A stretch of DNA of 64,000 bases from Pseudenterobacter timonensis (GCF_900021175.1 NZ_FCOP01000010.1:1-64000), one strand, 5' to 3'; counted from the first letter of the stretch, positions 1 through 11,280 are shown. A program made the numbers and translations. The notes: generated by a model from the sequence alone, not told the origin.

Positions 1-85
1 AAGACGATGACGTTGATAGGCCGGGTGTGTAAGCGCAGCGATGCGTTGAGCTAACCGGTACTAATGAACCGTGAGGCTTAACCTT
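1..85 (+). rRNA. rrl: 23S ribosomal RNA, 3' end (partial)
   Basis: The first 85 bases match the conserved 3' terminus of enterobacterial 23S rRNA and end in the canonical GGCTTAACCTT. The gene starts before the window. A spacer of about 62 bases leads into 5S rRNA, as in a normal rrn operon. No tRNA is seen in the spacer. Confidence 0.95.
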
Positions 86-147
86 ACAACGCCGAAGATG
101 TTTTGGCGTGAGAGACCGATTTTCAGCCTGATACAGATAACAGAATT

Positions 148-267
148 TGCCTGGCGGCTTTAGCACGGTGGTCCCACCTGACCCCATGCCGAACTCAGAA
201 GTGAAACGCCGCAGCGCCGATGGTAGTGTGGGGCCTCCCCATGCGAGAGTAGGGAACTGCCAGGCAT
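148..267 (+). rRNA. rrf: 5S ribosomal RNA
   Basis: A 120-base block starting TGCCTGGCGG and ending CTGCCAGGCAT, whose ends pair to form helix I. It is near identical to E. coli 5S rRNA, with a few changes in the first third (GGCTTTAGCACGG). It is the last gene of the rrn operon and is followed at once by an intrinsic terminator. Confidence 0.97.
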
Positions 268-279
268 CAATTAAAAGAA

Positions 280-306
280 CCCCGTACCGTAAGGTGCGGG
301 GTTTTT
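280..306 (+). terminator. rrn operon intrinsic terminator
   Basis: Stem CCCCGTACC / GGTGCGGGG with a four-base loop, followed by TTTTT, 12 bases after 5S rRNA. It is the expected end of the rRNA transcript. Confidence 0.85.
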
Positions 307-423
307 GCTTTGTGTACACAGGCCCGTTAAGCGCACCGGGCACGCCAGTTCCCATCCCCCGCCTTGAAACTTTCTCACCTTTCACATGCAGACTCGACAT
401 TCTTCCTGTTTCTGGGTAATCTC

Positions 424-455
424 AGCTGTCTGGATGTCTAAACGTTTATACGTAT
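424..455 (+). promoter_or_regulatory. Four tandem MetJ operator boxes of metA
   Basis: Four adjacent 8-base units AGCTGTCT, GGATGTCT, AAACGTTT and ATACGTAT follow the met-box consensus AGACGTCT with no gap. MetJ with S-adenosylmethionine binds such tandem boxes cooperatively. The array sits 20 bases before the metA start, so it overlaps the promoter or early transcript. Confidence 0.8.
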
Positions 456-474
456 GTTGTGAGGAAATTAGGTT

Positions 475-1404
475 ATGCCGATTCGGGTGCAGGACGAGCT
501 ACCAGCCGTCAACTTCTTGCGTGATGAAAATGTCTTTGTGATGACCGCCTCGCGCGCAACAGGCCAGGAGATCCGTCCGCTGAAGGTGCTTATCCTTAAC
601 CTGATGCCCAAAAAGATCGAAACGGAAAATCAGTTTCTGCGTTTGCTCTCTAACTCGCCGCTGCAGGTAGATATTCAACTGCTGCGTATCGATGCCAGGG
701 AGTCACGTAATACGCCGGCAGAACACCTGAATAACTTTTACTGTAACTTCGATGATATACGCCATGAGAATTTCGATGGTTTGATTGTCACAGGAGCGCC
801 GCTTGGCCTGGTGGAATTTAATGATGTTGCCTACTGGCCGCAGATTAAGCAGGTTCTGGAGTGGGCAAAAGATCACGTGACCTCCACGCTCTTTGTTTGC
901 TGGGCAGTTCAGGCGGCGCTCAATATCCTCTACGGCATCCCCAAGCAAACCCGTACCGAAAAACTTTCTGGTGTTTATGAGCACCATATACTGCATCCAC
1001 ATGCATTATTGACACGCGGTTTTGACGATACCTTCCTCGCCCCGCATTCACGCTATGCCGATTTTCCGGCACCGCTGATCCGTGATTATACCGATCTGGA
1101 GATTCTGGCAGAGACGGAAGAGGGAGATGCCTATCTCTTTGCCAGCAAAGACAAACGTATCGCCTTTGTCACTGGCCACCCGGAGTATGATGCCCATACC
1201 CTGGCGGGCGAGTATTTTCGCGATGTCGAAGCCGGACTTAACCCTGAAGTTCCCTGGAACTATTTCCCTAAGAACGACCCACGGAACAAACCTCGTGCCA
1301 CCTGGCGCAGCCATGGCAATCTGCTGTTTACCAACTGGCTCAACTATTACGTCTACCAGATCACTCCATACGATCTGCGACACATGAATCCTACTCTGGA
1401 TTAA
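475..1404 (+). CDS. metA: Homoserine O-succinyltransferase
   Basis: MetA transfers succinyl from succinyl-CoA to L-homoserine, the first committed step of methionine synthesis, in the cytoplasm. The 309-residue protein has the usual family length. The catalytic Cys142 lies in FVCWAVQAA, and His235 and Glu237 of the triad lie in GHPEYDA. The ATG at 475 follows a GAGG ribosome site. Expression is probably repressed by MetJ through the tandem boxes at 424–455, and an intrinsic terminator follows at 1449. The position after an rRNA operon and before aceBAK is the normal enteric arrangement. Confidence 0.97.
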   Translation: MPIRVQDELPAVNFLRDENVFVMTASRATGQEIRPLKVLILNLMPKKIETENQFLRLLSNSPLQVDIQLLRIDARESRNTPAEHLNNFYCNFDDIRHENFDGLIVTGAPLGLVEFNDVAYWPQIKQVLEWAKDHVTSTLFVCWAVQAALNILYGIPKQTRTEKLSGVYEHHILHPHALLTRGFDDTFLAPHSRYADFPAPLIRDYTDLEILAETEEGDAYLFASKDKRIAFVTGHPEYDAHTLAGEYFRDVEAGLNPEVPWNYFPKNDPRNKPRATWRSHGNLLFTNWLNYYVYQITPYDLRHMNPTLD

Positions 1405-1448
1405 TCTTCTGCTAAAAACGATCCTTAAGCGTTTCAGCATTCCACTAC

Positions 1449-1472
1449 AGGCACCTTCGGGTGCCTTTTTTG
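1449..1472 (+). terminator. metA intrinsic terminator
   Basis: Stem AGGCACC / GGTGCCT with a TTCG tetraloop, followed by six T residues, 45 bases after the metA stop. Confidence 0.9.
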
Positions 1473-1550
1473 TTTCCGAAAAATAATCCAACTGCTCGAA
1501 AATTTTTATTATGAATACTTTCAATGAGTTAAATGACATATTTAATTAAA

Positions 1551-1573
1551 ATGGAAATTGTTTTTGATTTTGA
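1551..1573 (+). promoter_or_regulatory. IclR operator of the aceBAK operon
   Basis: The AT-rich stretch ATGGAAATTGTTTTTGATTT matches the known IclR-binding element of the E. coli aceB promoter (TGGAAAT half-site plus GATTT arm), 100–122 bases before the aceB start. The rest of the 268-base metA–aceB gap is AT-rich leader, with an imperfect hairpin ACGAAAACCGTAC…CTTTCGTTC near 1602–1632 that is also part of the conserved aceB leader. Confidence 0.7.
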
Positions 1574-1672
1574 TAAAAATAGAGATAGTCTTAAATCTGC
1601 TGAACGAAAACCGTACAACGATCTTTCGTTCAACCGGGGGAGCATGTGTGATCTTTAACGAGGAGCAGCGTA

Positions 1673-3274
1673 ATGACTCAACAGGTAACAACGGCTGAAG
1701 AGCTGGCCTTCAATGAGCCGTACGGCGAGCAGGAGCAGCAGATTCTGACGGCGGAGGCGGTAGAATTTCTTAGCGAACTGGTATCCCGTTTTACACCTGC
1801 GCGCAATAAATTACTGGCGGCGCGTATCCAGCAGCAGCAGGAGATTGATAACGGCAAACTGCCAGATTTTATTTCGGAAACAGCTTCCATTCGTGAAGGT
1901 GAATGGAAGATCCGCGGTATTCCGCAGGATTTACAGGATCGTCGCGTAGAAATTACCGGGCCTGTTGAGCGCAAGATGGTGATTAACGCCATGAATGCGA
2001 ATGTGAAAGTCTTTATGGCCGACTTCGAAGATTCCCTTGCTCCCGACTGGCGCAAAGTGATCGACGGACAAATCAACCTGCGTGATGCGGTAAACGGCAC
2101 GATTAGCTTTACCAACGAAGCGGGGAAAATCTATCAGCTTAAACCCAACCCCGCAGTTCTGATCTGCCGCGTCCGCGGTCTGCATCTGCCGGAAAAACAT
2201 GTCACCTGGCGCAACGAAGCGATCCCGGGCAGCCTGTTTGATTTTGCACTCTACTTTTTCCACAACCACAAAGCGCTACTCGAAAAGGGGAGCGGCCCCT
2301 ATTTTTACCTGCCAAAAACGCAGTCGTGGCAGGAAGCGGCCTGGTGGAGCGAGGTGTTCAGCTATGCGGAGGACCGCTTCGCACTGCCGCGCGGCACCAT
2401 CAAGGCTACGCTGCTCATCGAGACGCTGCCAGCCGTCTTTCAGATGGATGAAATCCTGCACGCCCTGCGTGATCATATTGTTGGCCTCAACTGTGGACGC
2501 TGGGACTACATCTTCAGCTATATCAAAACGTTAAAAAACTATCCCGATCGCGTGCTGCCGGACCGCCAGGTCGTGACTATGGATAAACCGTTTTTAAGCG
2601 CCTATTCACGTCTGCTAATTAAAACCTGCCACAAACGCGGCGCCTTCGCGATGGGCGGTATGGCGGCCTTTATTCCGAGCAAAGATGCAGAACGCAACAA
2701 CCAGGTGCTGAATAAGGTGAAAGCCGATAAGGAGCTGGAGGCGCGCAACGGTCACGATGGCACCTGGATTGCCCACCCGGGGCTGGCCGATACCGCCATG
2801 GCCGTTTTCAATAATGTGCTGGGCGATAACCCCAACCAGCTTTTTGTAACCCGCGAAGAAGATGCGCCCGTCACGGCGGCCGAGCTGCTTGAGCCCTGCG
2901 AGGGCGAACGCACCGAAGAGGGAATGCGCGCCAATATTCGCGTCGCTGTGCAGTACATCGAAGCGTGGATCTCCGGCAACGGCTGTGTGCCGATCTATGG
3001 CCTGATGGAAGATGCCGCTACCGCCGAGATCTCGCGTACCTCTATCTGGCAGTGGATCCATCACCAGAAAACGCTCACTAACGGCCAGACGGTGACGCCT
3101 GCGCTGTTCCGCCAGATGCTGGCAGAGGAGATGCGGGTGATCCAGGACGAGCTGGGAGAGCATCGCTTCAGCAGTGGCCGCTTTGACGATGCCGCGCGCC
3201 TGATGGAGCAGATCACCACCTCCGACGATCTTATCGATTTCCTTACGCTGCCGGGCTACCGCCTGCTTGCCTGA
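1673..3274 (+). CDS. aceB: Malate synthase A
   Basis: AceB condenses glyoxylate with acetyl-CoA to malate, the second glyoxylate-shunt reaction. The 533-residue length is that of the A-type enzyme. Residues matching the active site are Arg166 in CRVRGLHLP, Glu250 in LIETLPA and Asp278 in NCGRWDYIFS, which hold glyoxylate and Mg2+. A conserved ADFEDSLAPDW segment lies at 116–126. The start follows an AACGAGGAGC ribosome site. It is the first gene of aceBAK, 31 bases before aceA, behind an IclR operator. Confidence 0.97.
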   Translation: MTQQVTTAEELAFNEPYGEQEQQILTAEAVEFLSELVSRFTPARNKLLAARIQQQQEIDNGKLPDFISETASIREGEWKIRGIPQDLQDRRVEITGPVERKMVINAMNANVKVFMADFEDSLAPDWRKVIDGQINLRDAVNGTISFTNEAGKIYQLKPNPAVLICRVRGLHLPEKHVTWRNEAIPGSLFDFALYFFHNHKALLEKGSGPYFYLPKTQSWQEAAWWSEVFSYAEDRFALPRGTIKATLLIETLPAVFQMDEILHALRDHIVGLNCGRWDYIFSYIKTLKNYPDRVLPDRQVVTMDKPFLSAYSRLLIKTCHKRGAFAMGGMAAFIPSKDAERNNQVLNKVKADKELEARNGHDGTWIAHPGLADTAMAVFNNVLGDNPNQLFVTREEDAPVTAAELLEPCEGERTEEGMRANIRVAVQYIEAWISGNGCVPIYGLMEDAATAEISRTSIWQWIHHQKTLTNGQTVTPALFRQMLAEEMRVIQDELGEHRFSSGRFDDAARLMEQITTSDDLIDFLTLPGYRLLA

Positions 3275-3305
3275 TTTCACCTCATAACAATATGGAGCAT
3301 CTGCA

Positions 3306-4610
3306 ATGAAAACCCGTACCCAACAAATCGAAGAATTAAAAAAAGAGTGGACGCAGCCGCGCTGGGAAGGCATCCGCCGCCCTTACAGCGCCGAGGAAGT
3401 GGTGAAACTGCGTGGTTCGGTCAACCCGGAATGCACGCTGGCGCAGCTTGGTGCCGCGAAAATGTGGCGTCTGCTGCAGGGCGAAGCGAAAAAGGGATAT
3501 ATCAACAGCCTCGGCGCGCTGACCGGCGGACAGGCGTTGCAGCAGGCAAAGGCGGGCATCGAGGCGGTTTATCTCTCCGGCTGGCAGGTTGCCGCCGACG
3601 CGAACCTGGCGTCCAGCATGTATCCGGATCAGTCGCTCTATCCCGCTAACTCGGTGCCTGCGGTGGTGGATCGGATCAACAATACTTTCCGCCGCGCGGA
3701 TCAGATCCAGTGGGCCTCCGGCATTGAGCCAGGCGATCCGCGTTTTGTGGATTACTTTCTGCCGATCGTTGCCGATGCAGAAGCGGGTTTTGGCGGCGTG
3801 CTGAACGCCTTTGAACTGATGAAGTCGATGATCGAAGCGGGTGCCGCCGCGGTACACTTTGAAGATCAGCTGGCATCGGTGAAAAAATGTGGCCATATGG
3901 GCGGCAAAGTGCTGGTGCCAACTCAGGAAGCGGTGCAGAAGCTGGTGGCCGCGCGCCTGGCCGCCGACGTGATGGGCGTGCCGACGCTGCTGATTGCCCG
4001 TACTGACGCGGATGCCGCCGATCTGATCACTTCCGACTGCGATCCGTATGATAGCGAGTTTATTACCGGGGAGCGCACCAGCGAAGGGTTCTACCGCACC
4101 CATGCGGGCATTGAGCAGGCGATTAGCCGCGGCCTGGCCTATGCGCCTTATGCTGACCTGGTGTGGTGTGAAACCTCCACCCCGGATCTGGCGCTGGCAA
4201 AGCGCTTTGCCGATGCCATTCATGCGAAATTCCCGGGCAAGCTGCTGGCCTATAACTGCTCGCCCTCCTTTAACTGGCAGAAAAATCTGGATGATAAGAC
4301 CATCGCCAGTTTCCAGCAGCAGCTCTCGGAGATGGGCTACAAATACCAGTTCATCACCCTGGCGGGCATCCACAGCATGTGGTTCAACATGTTTGACCTG
4401 GCGCACGCTTACGCCCAGGGCGAAGGGATGAAGCACTACGTGGAGAAAGTTCAGCAGCCGGAATTTGCGGCGGGCAAAGAGGGTTATACCTTTGTTTCGC
4501 ACCAGCAGGAGGTGGGTACCGGCTACTTCGACAAGGTCACGACCATCATTCAGGGCGGCGCCTCCTCGGTTACCGCGCTGACGGGCTCGACGGAAGAGGC
4601 CCAGTTCTGA
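3306..4610 (+). CDS. aceA: Isocitrate lyase
   Basis: AceA splits isocitrate into glyoxylate and succinate, opening the glyoxylate bypass during growth on acetate or fatty acids. It has 434 residues, as in E. coli. The signature KKCGHMGGK carries the catalytic Cys195, and the metal-site stretches [10 protein letters not shown] (155–164) and VHFEDQ (183–188) are intact. It lies 31 bases after aceB in the same operon. A REP pair separates it from aceK, which in E. coli is linked to much lower aceK expression. Confidence 0.98.
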   Translation: MKTRTQQIEELKKEWTQPRWEGIRRPYSAEEVVKLRGSVNPECTLAQLGAAKMWRLLQGEAKKGYINSLGALTGGQALQQAKAGIEAVYLSGWQVAADANLASSMYPDQSLYPANSVPAVVDRINNTFRRADQIQWASGIEPGDPRFVDYFLPIVADAEAGFGGVLNAFELMKSMIEAGAAAVHFEDQLASVKKCGHMGGKVLVPTQEAVQKLVAARLAADVMGVPTLLIARTDADAADLITSDCDPYDSEFITGERTSEGFYRTHAGIEQAISRGLAYAPYADLVWCETSTPDLALAKRFADAIHAKFPGKLLAYNCSPSFNWQKNLDDKTIASFQQQLSEMGYKYQFITLAGIHSMWFNMFDLAHAYAQGEGMKHYVEKVQQPEFAAGKEGYTFVSHQQEVGTGYFDKVTTIIQGGASSVTALTGSTEEAQF

Positions 4611-4618
4611 TCACGGAA

Positions 4619-4692
4619 ACGCCCGGTGGCGCTGCGCTTACCGGGCCTACGGCTCATCACAGGCCGGATGAGCAAACGCGCCATCCGGCATG
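4619..4692 (+). repeat. REP pair between aceA and aceK
   Basis: Two inverted REP-type palindromes, GCCCGGTGGCGCTGCGC…ACCGGGC and GGCCGGATGAGC…GCCATCCGGC, in the 107-base aceA–aceK gap. Such elements stabilise upstream mRNA and can lower expression of the downstream gene. Confidence 0.85.
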
Positions 4693-4717
4693 AATATGTG
4701 CAGGGTGGAGAGAAGCG

Positions 4718-6454
4718 ATGACGCGTGGCCTGGAATTACTGATTGCCCAGACGATTTTGCAGGGATTTGATGCCCAGTATGGCCGTTTTCTGGAGGTGAC
4801 GTCAGGTGCCCAGCAGCGGTTTGAACAGGCGGACTGGCATGCCGTTCAGCAGGCCATGAAGCAGCGTATTCACCTTTACGATCACCACGTGGGCCTGGTG
4901 GTGGAACAGCTGGGCTGTATCACCGAAGGCAAAAGCACTGATGCGGCGTTTTTACTGCGGGTAAAGGCACACTACACCCGCCTGCTGCCCGATTACCCGC
5001 GCTTCGAGATTGCGGAGAGCTTTTTCAACTCCGTCTACTGCCGGTTATTTGACCACCGCTCGTTATCTCCCGAGCGGCTATTTATCTTTAGCTCCCAGCC
5101 GGAACGGCACTTCCGTTCCCTCTCCCGTCCGCTGGCGAAAAATTTCTTTCCCGACAGCGGCTGGGAAGCGCTGCTCTCTACCGTATTAGCCGATCTCCCC
5201 CTGCGTCTCCCCTGGCAGGATCGCGCGCGCGACGTGGATTATATTCTGGCGCATCTCAGGGAGGCTGTTGGTGCCGAAACCCTTCGCCAGAGCCATCTTC
5301 AGGTGGCAAATGAGCTCTTCTACCGCAACAAGGCGGCCTGGCTGGTGGGCAAATTAATCACCCCCGCCGCGACGCTGCCATTTCTGCTGCCCGTCCATCG
5401 CACCGAGGAGGGAGAACTCTTCGTCGATACCTGCCTGACGACGCACGCCGAAGCGAGCATCGTTTTTGGCTTCGCCCGCTCCTATTTTATGGTCTATGCC
5501 CCGCTGCCTGCGGCCACGGTGGAGTGGCTGCGCGAAATTTTGCCCGGGAAAACCACCGCCGAGCTCTACATGGCGATAGGCTGTCAAAAGCACGCGAAAA
5601 CGGAAAGCTATCGCGAATATCTGCACTATATTGCCAGCGCGGATGAGCAGTTCATCGAAGCGCCGGGTATTCGCGGTATGGTGATGCTGGTCTTTACCCT
5701 GCCGGGCTTTGATCGCGTATTTAAGGTCATCAAGGACAACTTCGCCCCGCAAAAAGAGATGACTGCCGCGCACGTTCGCGCCTGTTACCAGCTGGTAAAG
5801 GAGCACGATCGCGTGGGACGTATGGCGGATACCCAGGAGTTCGAAAATTTTGTGCTCGATAAATGCCAGATCTCGCCCGCCCTGATGGCGCTGCTTATGC
5901 AGGAAGCGCCTGAGAAGATCACCGATCTCGGCGACAGGATCTCCATTAGCCACCTCTACATTGAACGGCGCATGGTGCCGCTCAATATCTGGCTGGAGCA
6001 GGTGGAAGGGCAGGCGCTACGCGACGCCGTGGAGGAGTATGGTAACGCCATCCGTCAGCTTGCCGCCGCCAATATCTTCCCCGGCGACATGCTCTTTAAG
6101 AACTTCGGCGTCACCCGCCACGGGCGCGTGGTGTTCTATGACTATGATGAAATTTGCTACATGACCGAGGTGAATTTCCGCGATATTCCACCGCCGCGCT
6201 ATCCGGAGGATGAACTTTCTGGCGAGCCATGGTACAGCGTCTCGCCAGGCGACGTCTTCCCGGAGGAGTTTCGCCACTGGCTCTGCGCCGACCCCCGAAT
6301 CGGGCCACTATTTGAAGAGATGCACGCCGACCTGTTTCGCGCCGACTACTGGCGCGGGCTGCAAACGCGCATTATGAACGGACATGTGGAGGATGTGTAC
6401 GCGTACCGCCGTAAGCAGCGGTTTTGCATCAGGTTTTCAGAGGGCATCATGTAG
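4718..6454 (+). CDS. aceK: Isocitrate dehydrogenase kinase/phosphatase
   Basis: AceK phosphorylates isocitrate dehydrogenase to shut it down, pushing isocitrate into the glyoxylate shunt, and also reverses this. The 578-residue length fits the family. The ATP-binding loop APGIRGMVM is at 315–323, the candidate nucleotide-contacting Lys336 is in RVFKVIKDN, and the metal-binding segment VVFYDYDEI follows in the C-terminal kinase-fold domain. The ATG at 4718 follows GGAGAGAAGCG. It is the third gene of aceBAK, after the REP pair. Confidence 0.97.
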   Translation: MTRGLELLIAQTILQGFDAQYGRFLEVTSGAQQRFEQADWHAVQQAMKQRIHLYDHHVGLVVEQLGCITEGKSTDAAFLLRVKAHYTRLLPDYPRFEIAESFFNSVYCRLFDHRSLSPERLFIFSSQPERHFRSLSRPLAKNFFPDSGWEALLSTVLADLPLRLPWQDRARDVDYILAHLREAVGAETLRQSHLQVANELFYRNKAAWLVGKLITPAATLPFLLPVHRTEEGELFVDTCLTTHAEASIVFGFARSYFMVYAPLPAATVEWLREILPGKTTAELYMAIGCQKHAKTESYREYLHYIASADEQFIEAPGIRGMVMLVFTLPGFDRVFKVIKDNFAPQKEMTAAHVRACYQLVKEHDRVGRMADTQEFENFVLDKCQISPALMALLMQEAPEKITDLGDRISISHLYIERRMVPLNIWLEQVEGQALRDAVEEYGNAIRQLAAANIFPGDMLFKNFGVTRHGRVVFYDYDEICYMTEVNFRDIPPPRYPEDELSGEPWYSVSPGDVFPEEFRHWLCADPRIGPLFEEMHADLFRADYWRGLQTRIMNGHVEDVYAYRRKQRFCIRFSEGIM

Positions 6455-6486
6455 GCCGGGTAAGGCGAAGCCGCCACCCGGCAATG
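6453..6486 (+). repeat. Single REP element after aceK
   Basis: The palindrome GCCGGGTAAGGCGAAGCC…CCACCCGGC fills the short gap between the convergent aceK and iclR genes. It is the same variant that is amplified between ubiA and plsB, and may serve as a bidirectional 3' end stabiliser. Confidence 0.8.
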
Positions 6487-6491
6487 AACGT

Positions 6492-7319
6492 TTAACGAAT
6501 CCCGCCATAGGCCAGGGTTACCTCTTTTGCCGCCTTAATTACCAGCGCGCCCAGCTCCGTCACGCGATCGTCGGTCATGCGGGAGATGGGGCCAGAAATG
6601 GAGATGGCGGCAAATGGCTCGAGATGCTCGTCAAAAATGCAGGCCGCCAGGCAGCGCAGCCCCAGGGCATGTTCCTCATCGTCAAACGAATAGCCGCGCT
6701 TGCGGGTCTGGGCTAAATCTTCTTTCAGATGCAGCGGCGAAACCAGCGTCGCATGGGTGTAGGCGTGTAGCCCCTTACGGTGGAGAAGGCTGGTCACCTG
6801 TTCTTCGCTAAGCTGCGAAAGAAACGCTTTTCCCGCGCCGGAGGCGTGCATCGGTAGCTTGCCACCAATGGGAGCCGACATACGCATCAGCTGGGTACAC
6901 TGTACCTGGTCGATGATAATCGCCTGGTGATCGCTCTGATCGAGCACCGCCAGGTTTACCGTCTCGCCGGAATCTTCCATCAGCTTGCGCAAAATCGGAT
7001 GCACGATGGCCAGCAGGTTGCGGGTTTGCAGGAAGCTGCTGCCGACGATAAAAGCATGTGCGCCAATCGCCCAGTGTCCCAGCTCGCCGACCTGACGAAC
7101 AAAACCCAGCTGTTGCATGGTGGTGAGCAGGCGATGGGTGGTGGAATTAGGCAGTCCGGCCTGCTGCGCCAGCTCGGTCAGCGCCACGCTGCTGTGGGAT
7201 TCCGCAATCCACTCCAGCAGCTTCAGCCCGCGGGTGAGGGACTGGACTTGCCCGGTAGCCTGCTGTGCGGTGGCAGGGGCGGGTTTTCTGCCGCGTTTGG
7301 CAGGAACGGGGGCAACCAT
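6492..7319 (-). CDS. iclR: Acetate operon transcriptional repressor IclR
   Basis: IclR represses aceBAK and its own gene; glyoxylate and pyruvate alter its oligomeric state. The 275-residue protein has an N-terminal winged helix-turn-helix (about residues 27–90, with ALTELAQQAGLPNSTTHRLL as the recognition part) and the C-terminal effector domain with the family signature SGAGKAFLSQL and GLRCLAACIFDE. It is convergent with aceK and divergent from metH. A likely autoregulatory site is at 7343. Sequence is close to E. coli IclR throughout. Confidence 0.97.
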   Translation of the reverse strand: MVAPVPAKRGRKPAPATAQQATGQVQSLTRGLKLLEWIAESHSSVALTELAQQAGLPNSTTHRLLTTMQQLGFVRQVGELGHWAIGAHAFIVGSSFLQTRNLLAIVHPILRKLMEDSGETVNLAVLDQSDHQAIIIDQVQCTQLMRMSAPIGGKLPMHASGAGKAFLSQLSEEQVTSLLHRKGLHAYTHATLVSPLHLKEDLAQTRKRGYSFDDEEHALGLRCLAACIFDEHLEPFAAISISGPISRMTDDRVTELGALVIKAAKEVTLAYGGIR

Positions 7320-7342
7320 AGCAGACTCCTTTTTCTGTATCG

Positions 7343-7358
7343 TGGAAATTATTTTCGT
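7343..7358 (-). promoter_or_regulatory. Candidate IclR autoregulatory site
   Basis: TGGAAATTATTTTCG resembles the imperfect IclR palindrome TGGAAAT-N-ATTTCCA and lies 24–39 bases upstream of the iclR start, where it would overlap the promoter. Assigned by motif and position only. Confidence 0.5.
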
Positions 7359-7420
7359 TTTATTTGATTATAATGCAAACACAACCTGACTGATCGGAGG
7401 AGTGCAAAGAAACGGCAAGC

Positions 7421-7433
7421 TGAACATGTCTCA
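7421..7433 (+). promoter_or_regulatory. Candidate MetR site upstream of metH
   Basis: TGAACATGTCTCA matches the MetR consensus TGAA-N5-TTCA at seven of eight fixed bases. It lies about 90 bases before metH, whose E. coli counterpart is activated by MetR. No cobalamin riboswitch-like structure was recognised in this leader. Confidence 0.4.
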
Positions 7434-7524
7434 TGTTACTGCCGTGTCGCTTTTCCGTCCTGCGAGATTGTGCCAGTATGGACTGCTGGCCTGTTGGCCT
7501 GGATGAGCGTTGTCGGGAGCAAGT

Positions 7525-10500
7525 GTGAGCAGCAAAATAGAACAACTGCGTGCGCAGTTAAATGAACGCATTCTGGTGCTGGATGGCGGCATGGGGACGA
7601 TGATCCAGAGCTACCGTCTGAGTGAAGCTGATTTCCGCGGCGAGCGTTTCGCCGACTGGCCGTGCGATCTGAAGGGCAACAACGACCTGCTGGTGTTGAG
7701 TAAGCCCGAGGTTATCGCCGCCATTCACTACGCCTATTTTGAGGCGGGCGCGGATATCATCGAAACCAACACCTTCAACTCGACAACGATCGCCATGGCG
7801 GATTACCAGATGGAATCCCTGTCAGCGGAGATCAACTACGAGGCGGCGAAGCTGGCGCGTGCCTGCGCCGACGAATGGACCGCCCGCACGCCGGAAAAAC
7901 CGCGCTATGTAGCGGGGGTGCTGGGTCCGACCAACCGTACCGCCTCTATTTCGCCCGACGTGAACGACCCGGCATTTCGTAATATTACTTTCGATCAACT
8001 GGTCACCGCCTATCGCGAATCGACCAAAGCGCTGGTGGAGGGGGGCGCCGACCTGATTTTGATCGAGACGGTTTTCGATACCCTCAACGCCAAAGCCGCG
8101 ATTTTCGCGGTGAAAGAGGAGTTCGAGGCGCTGGGCGTCGAGCTGCCGATCATGATCTCCGGCACCATTACCGACGCGTCTGGCCGCACTCTCTCCGGGC
8201 AGACCACGGAAGCCTTTTATAACTCCCTGCGTCACGCCGACGCGCTGACTTTCGGCCTGAACTGCGCCCTGGGGCCGGATGAATTGCGCCAGTATGTGCA
8301 GGAGCTCTCCCGCATCGCGGCGTGTTACGTCACCGCTCACCCGAACGCCGGTCTGCCGAATGCGTTTGGTGAATACGATCTGGATGCCGACACCATGGCG
8401 GCGCAAATCCGCGAGTGGGCCGAGGCGGGCTTTCTCAATATTGTCGGCGGCTGCTGCGGCACCACGCCGGAACATATCGTTGCCATGAGCAATGCCGTGG
8501 CGGGTCTGCCGCCGCGCAAGCTGCCTGAGCTTCCGGTAGCCTGCCGCCTCTCCGGCCTGGAGCCGCTCAACATCGGCGACGACAGCCTGTTCGTGAACGT
8601 GGGGGAACGTACCAACGTTACCGGTTCAGCAAAGTTCAAGCGGCTGATTAAAGAAGAGAAGTACAGCGAAGCGCTCGACGTTGCCCGCCAGCAGGTGGAG
8701 AACGGCGCGCAGATTATCGATATCAACATGGATGAGGGGATGCTCGACGCCGAAGCGGCGATGGTGCGCTTCCTCAACCTGATTGCCGGCGAGCCGGATA
8801 TCGCCCGCGTGCCGATCATGATCGACTCCTCTAAGTGGGAGGTGATCGAAAAAGGGCTGAAATGTATTCAGGGCAAAGGCATCGTCAACTCCATCTCCAT
8901 GAAAGAGGGAGTGGAAACCTTTATTCACCACGCGAAGCTGGTGCGCCGCTATGGCGCCGCCATGGTGGTGATGGCCTTCGACGAAGTGGGCCAGGCCGAT
9001 ACCCGCGAACGAAAAATTGAGATCTGCCGCCGCGCGTACAAGATTTTGACCGAAGAGGTGGGTTTCCCGCCGGAAGATATCATCTTCGACCCTAATATCT
9101 TTGCCGTGGCGACCGGCATCGAAGAGCACAATAACTACGCGCAGGATTTTATCGGCGCGTGTGAGGACATTAAACGCGAGCTGCCGCATGCCCTTATTTC
9201 CGGCGGCGTCTCAAACGTCTCCTTCTCATTTCGCGGCAACGATCCGGTACGTGAGGCCATCCACGCCGTGTTCCTCTACTACGCCATCCGTAACGGGATG
9301 GACATGGGGATCGTCAACGCCGGTCAGCTGGCGATTTATGACGATCTGCCCGCCGAGCTGCGCGATGCGGTAGAGGATGTCATTCTTAACCGCCGCGACG
9401 ATGCCACCGAACGCCTGCTGGATCTGGCGGAAAAATATCGCGGCAGCAAGGCTGACGACAGCGCCAGCGTCCAGCAGGCCGAATGGCGCTCATGGGATGT
9501 GAAAAAACGCCTCGAATATTCGCTGGTCAAAGGTATCACCGAATTTATCGAGCAGGACACCGAGGAGGCGCGTCAGCAGGCAGCCCGTCCGATTGAAGTG
9601 ATCGAAGGGCCGCTGATGGATGGTATGAACGTGGTCGGCGATCTTTTTGGCGAGGGCAAGATGTTCCTGCCGCAGGTGGTGAAATCCGCCCGCGTCATGA
9701 AGCAGGCGGTGGCTTATCTGGAACCCTTCATCGAAGCCAGCAAAGAGAAAGGCTCCAGCAACGGTAAAATGGTTATCGCCACCGTGAAGGGCGACGTCCA
9801 CGACATCGGCAAAAACATCGTCGGCGTGGTGTTGCAGTGTAATAACTACGAGATTATTGACCTCGGCGTGATGGTCCCGGCGGATAAAATCCTCAAGACC
9901 GCGCGCGAAGTGAATGCGGACCTGATTGGTCTCTCCGGGCTTATCACGCCGTCGCTGGACGAAATGGTTAACGTGGCGAAAGAGATGGAGCGCCAGGGCT
10001 TTACCATTCCGCTGCTGATTGGCGGGGCGACGACCTCCAAAGCGCATACGGCGGTGAAAATCGAACAGAACTACAGCGGGCCAACGGTCTATGTCCAAAA
10101 CGCCTCGCGCACCGTGGGCGTGGTTTCCGCGCTGCTTTCCGCTACCCAGCGCGATGAGTTTGTCGCCCGCACTCGCAAAGAGTATGAGACCGTCCGCGTG
10201 CAGCACGCGCGCAAAAAACCGCGCACGCCGCCGGTGACGCTCGCCGCCGCGCGCGATAACGACCTGGCCTTTGACTGGGCAAGCTATACCCCGCCGGTGG
10301 CGCACCGTCTGGGCGTGCAGGATGTCTCCGCCAGCATTGAGACGCTGCGTAATTATATCGACTGGACGCCGTTCTTTATGACCTGGTCGCTGGCCGGTAA
10401 ATATCCGCGCATTCTGGAAGATGAGGTGGTAGGCGAAGAGGCGAAGCGCCTCTTTAAGGACGCCAACGACATGCTCGACCAGCTCAGCGCCAGTAAAACG

Positions 10501-11208
10501 CTTAATCCACGCGGCGTGGTGGGGCTCTTCCCGGCCAATCGCGTGGGTGACGATATTGAAATCTACCGGGATGAAACCCGCACGCATGTGCTGGCGGTTA
10601 GCCACCATTTACGCCAGCAGACGGAGAAAGTGGGCTTCGCCAACTACTGCCTGGCCGATTTTGTGGCGCCGAAGCTTTCCGGCAAGGCGGACTATATTGG
10701 CGCGTTTGCGGTGACCGGCGGGCTGGAAGAAGATGCGCTGGCGGACGCTTATGAAGCGCAGCATGATGATTACAACAAAATCATGGTCAAAGCGATCGCC
10801 GACCGTCTGGCGGAGGCTTTCGCCGAATACCTGCACGAGCGGGTGCGCAAGGTGCACTGGGGCTATGCGGCCAACGAGAATCTCAGTAATGAGGATCTGA
10901 TCCGCGAAAACTACCAGGGCATTCGTCCGGCGCCCGGCTATCCGGCCTGCCCGGAACATACTGAGAAGGGGACGATCTGGAAACTGCTCGATGTGGAAAA
11001 ACATACCGGCATGAAGCTGACCGACTCCTTCGCCATGTGGCCAGGCGCGTCCGTCTCCGGCTGGTATTTCAGCCATCCTGACAGCAAATATTTTGCCGTA
11101 GCGCAGATCCAGCGCGACCAGGTGGAGGATTACGCCTTCCGCAAAGGCATGAGCGTGGCGGAGGTGGAGCGCTGGTTAGCCCCTAATCTCGGCTACGACG
11201 CAGACTGA
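7525..11208 (+). CDS. metH: Cobalamin-dependent methionine synthase
   Basis: MetH moves a methyl group from methyltetrahydrofolate via cob(I)alamin to homocysteine. The GTG at 7525, behind GGGAGC, gives 1227 residues as in E. coli; an upstream in-frame TTG at 7510 would add five residues and is less likely. Four modules are present: homocysteine/zinc domain ending in [10 protein letters not shown], pterin domain ([14 protein letters not shown]), cobalamin domain with DVHDIGKN carrying the axial His near residue 759, and the activation domain with [15 protein letters not shown] for AdoMet. A candidate MetR site lies upstream and an intrinsic terminator follows. Confidence 0.97.
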   Translation: MSSKIEQLRAQLNERILVLDGGMGTMIQSYRLSEADFRGERFADWPCDLKGNNDLLVLSKPEVIAAIHYAYFEAGADIIETNTFNSTTIAMADYQMESLSAEINYEAAKLARACADEWTARTPEKPRYVAGVLGPTNRTASISPDVNDPAFRNITFDQLVTAYRESTKALVEGGADLILIETVFDTLNAKAAIFAVKEEFEALGVELPIMISGTITDASGRTLSGQTTEAFYNSLRHADALTFGLNCALGPDELRQYVQELSRIAACYVTAHPNAGLPNAFGEYDLDADTMAAQIREWAEAGFLNIVGGCCGTTPEHIVAMSNAVAGLPPRKLPELPVACRLSGLEPLNIGDDSLFVNVGERTNVTGSAKFKRLIKEEKYSEALDVARQQVENGAQIIDINMDEGMLDAEAAMVRFLNLIAGEPDIARVPIMIDSSKWEVIEKGLKCIQGKGIVNSISMKEGVETFIHHAKLVRRYGAAMVVMAFDEVGQADTRERKIEICRRAYKILTEEVGFPPEDIIFDPNIFAVATGIEEHNNYAQDFIGACEDIKRELPHALISGGVSNVSFSFRGNDPVREAIHAVFLYYAIRNGMDMGIVNAGQLAIYDDLPAELRDAVEDVILNRRDDATERLLDLAEKYRGSKADDSASVQQAEWRSWDVKKRLEYSLVKGITEFIEQDTEEARQQAARPIEVIEGPLMDGMNVVGDLFGEGKMFLPQVVKSARVMKQAVAYLEPFIEASKEKGSSNGKMVIATVKGDVHDIGKNIVGVVLQCNNYEIIDLGVMVPADKILKTAREVNADLIGLSGLITPSLDEMVNVAKEMERQGFTIPLLIGGATTSKAHTAVKIEQNYSGPTVYVQNASRTVGVVSALLSATQRDEFVARTRKEYETVRVQHARKKPRTPPVTLAAARDNDLAFDWASYTPPVAHRLGVQDVSASIETLRNYIDWTPFFMTWSLAGKYPRILEDEVVGEEAKRLFKDANDMLDQLSASKTLNPRGVVGLFPANRVGDDIEIYRDETRTHVLAVSHHLRQQTEKVGFANYCLADFVAPKLSGKADYIGAFAVTGGLEEDALADAYEAQHDDYNKIMVKAIADRLAEAFAEYLHERVRKVHWGYAANENLSNEDLIRENYQGIRPAPGYPACPEHTEKGTIWKLLDVEKHTGMKLTDSFAMWPGASVSGWYFSHPDSKYFAVAQIQRDQVEDYAFRKGMSVAEVERWLAPNLGYDAD

Positions 11209-11247
11209 CGGCTAAACAGTACTAACGTCACTTTTCCTTACAACTCA

Positions 11248-11280
11248 CAGGGCACCGTTAAGGTGCCCTGTCTCTTTCTT
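11248..11280 (+). terminator. metH intrinsic terminator
   Basis: Stem CAGGGCACC / GGTGCCCTG with a five-base loop, followed by a T-rich tail, 40 bases after metH. Confidence 0.85.

Noticed and set aside
147..419. Small plus-strand open frame over 5S rRNA
   Set aside because: It lies on the 5S gene and the rrn terminator; it is not a protein gene.
3336..4502. Minus-strand open frame of 388 codons opposite aceA
   Set aside because: It is an antisense shadow; the His/Arg-rich composition has no resemblance to a known family, and aceA is certain.
7510..7524. TTG start for metH five codons upstream of the chosen GTG
   Set aside because: The GTG at 7525 has a GGGAGC ribosome site at good distance and gives exactly the E. 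coli length.
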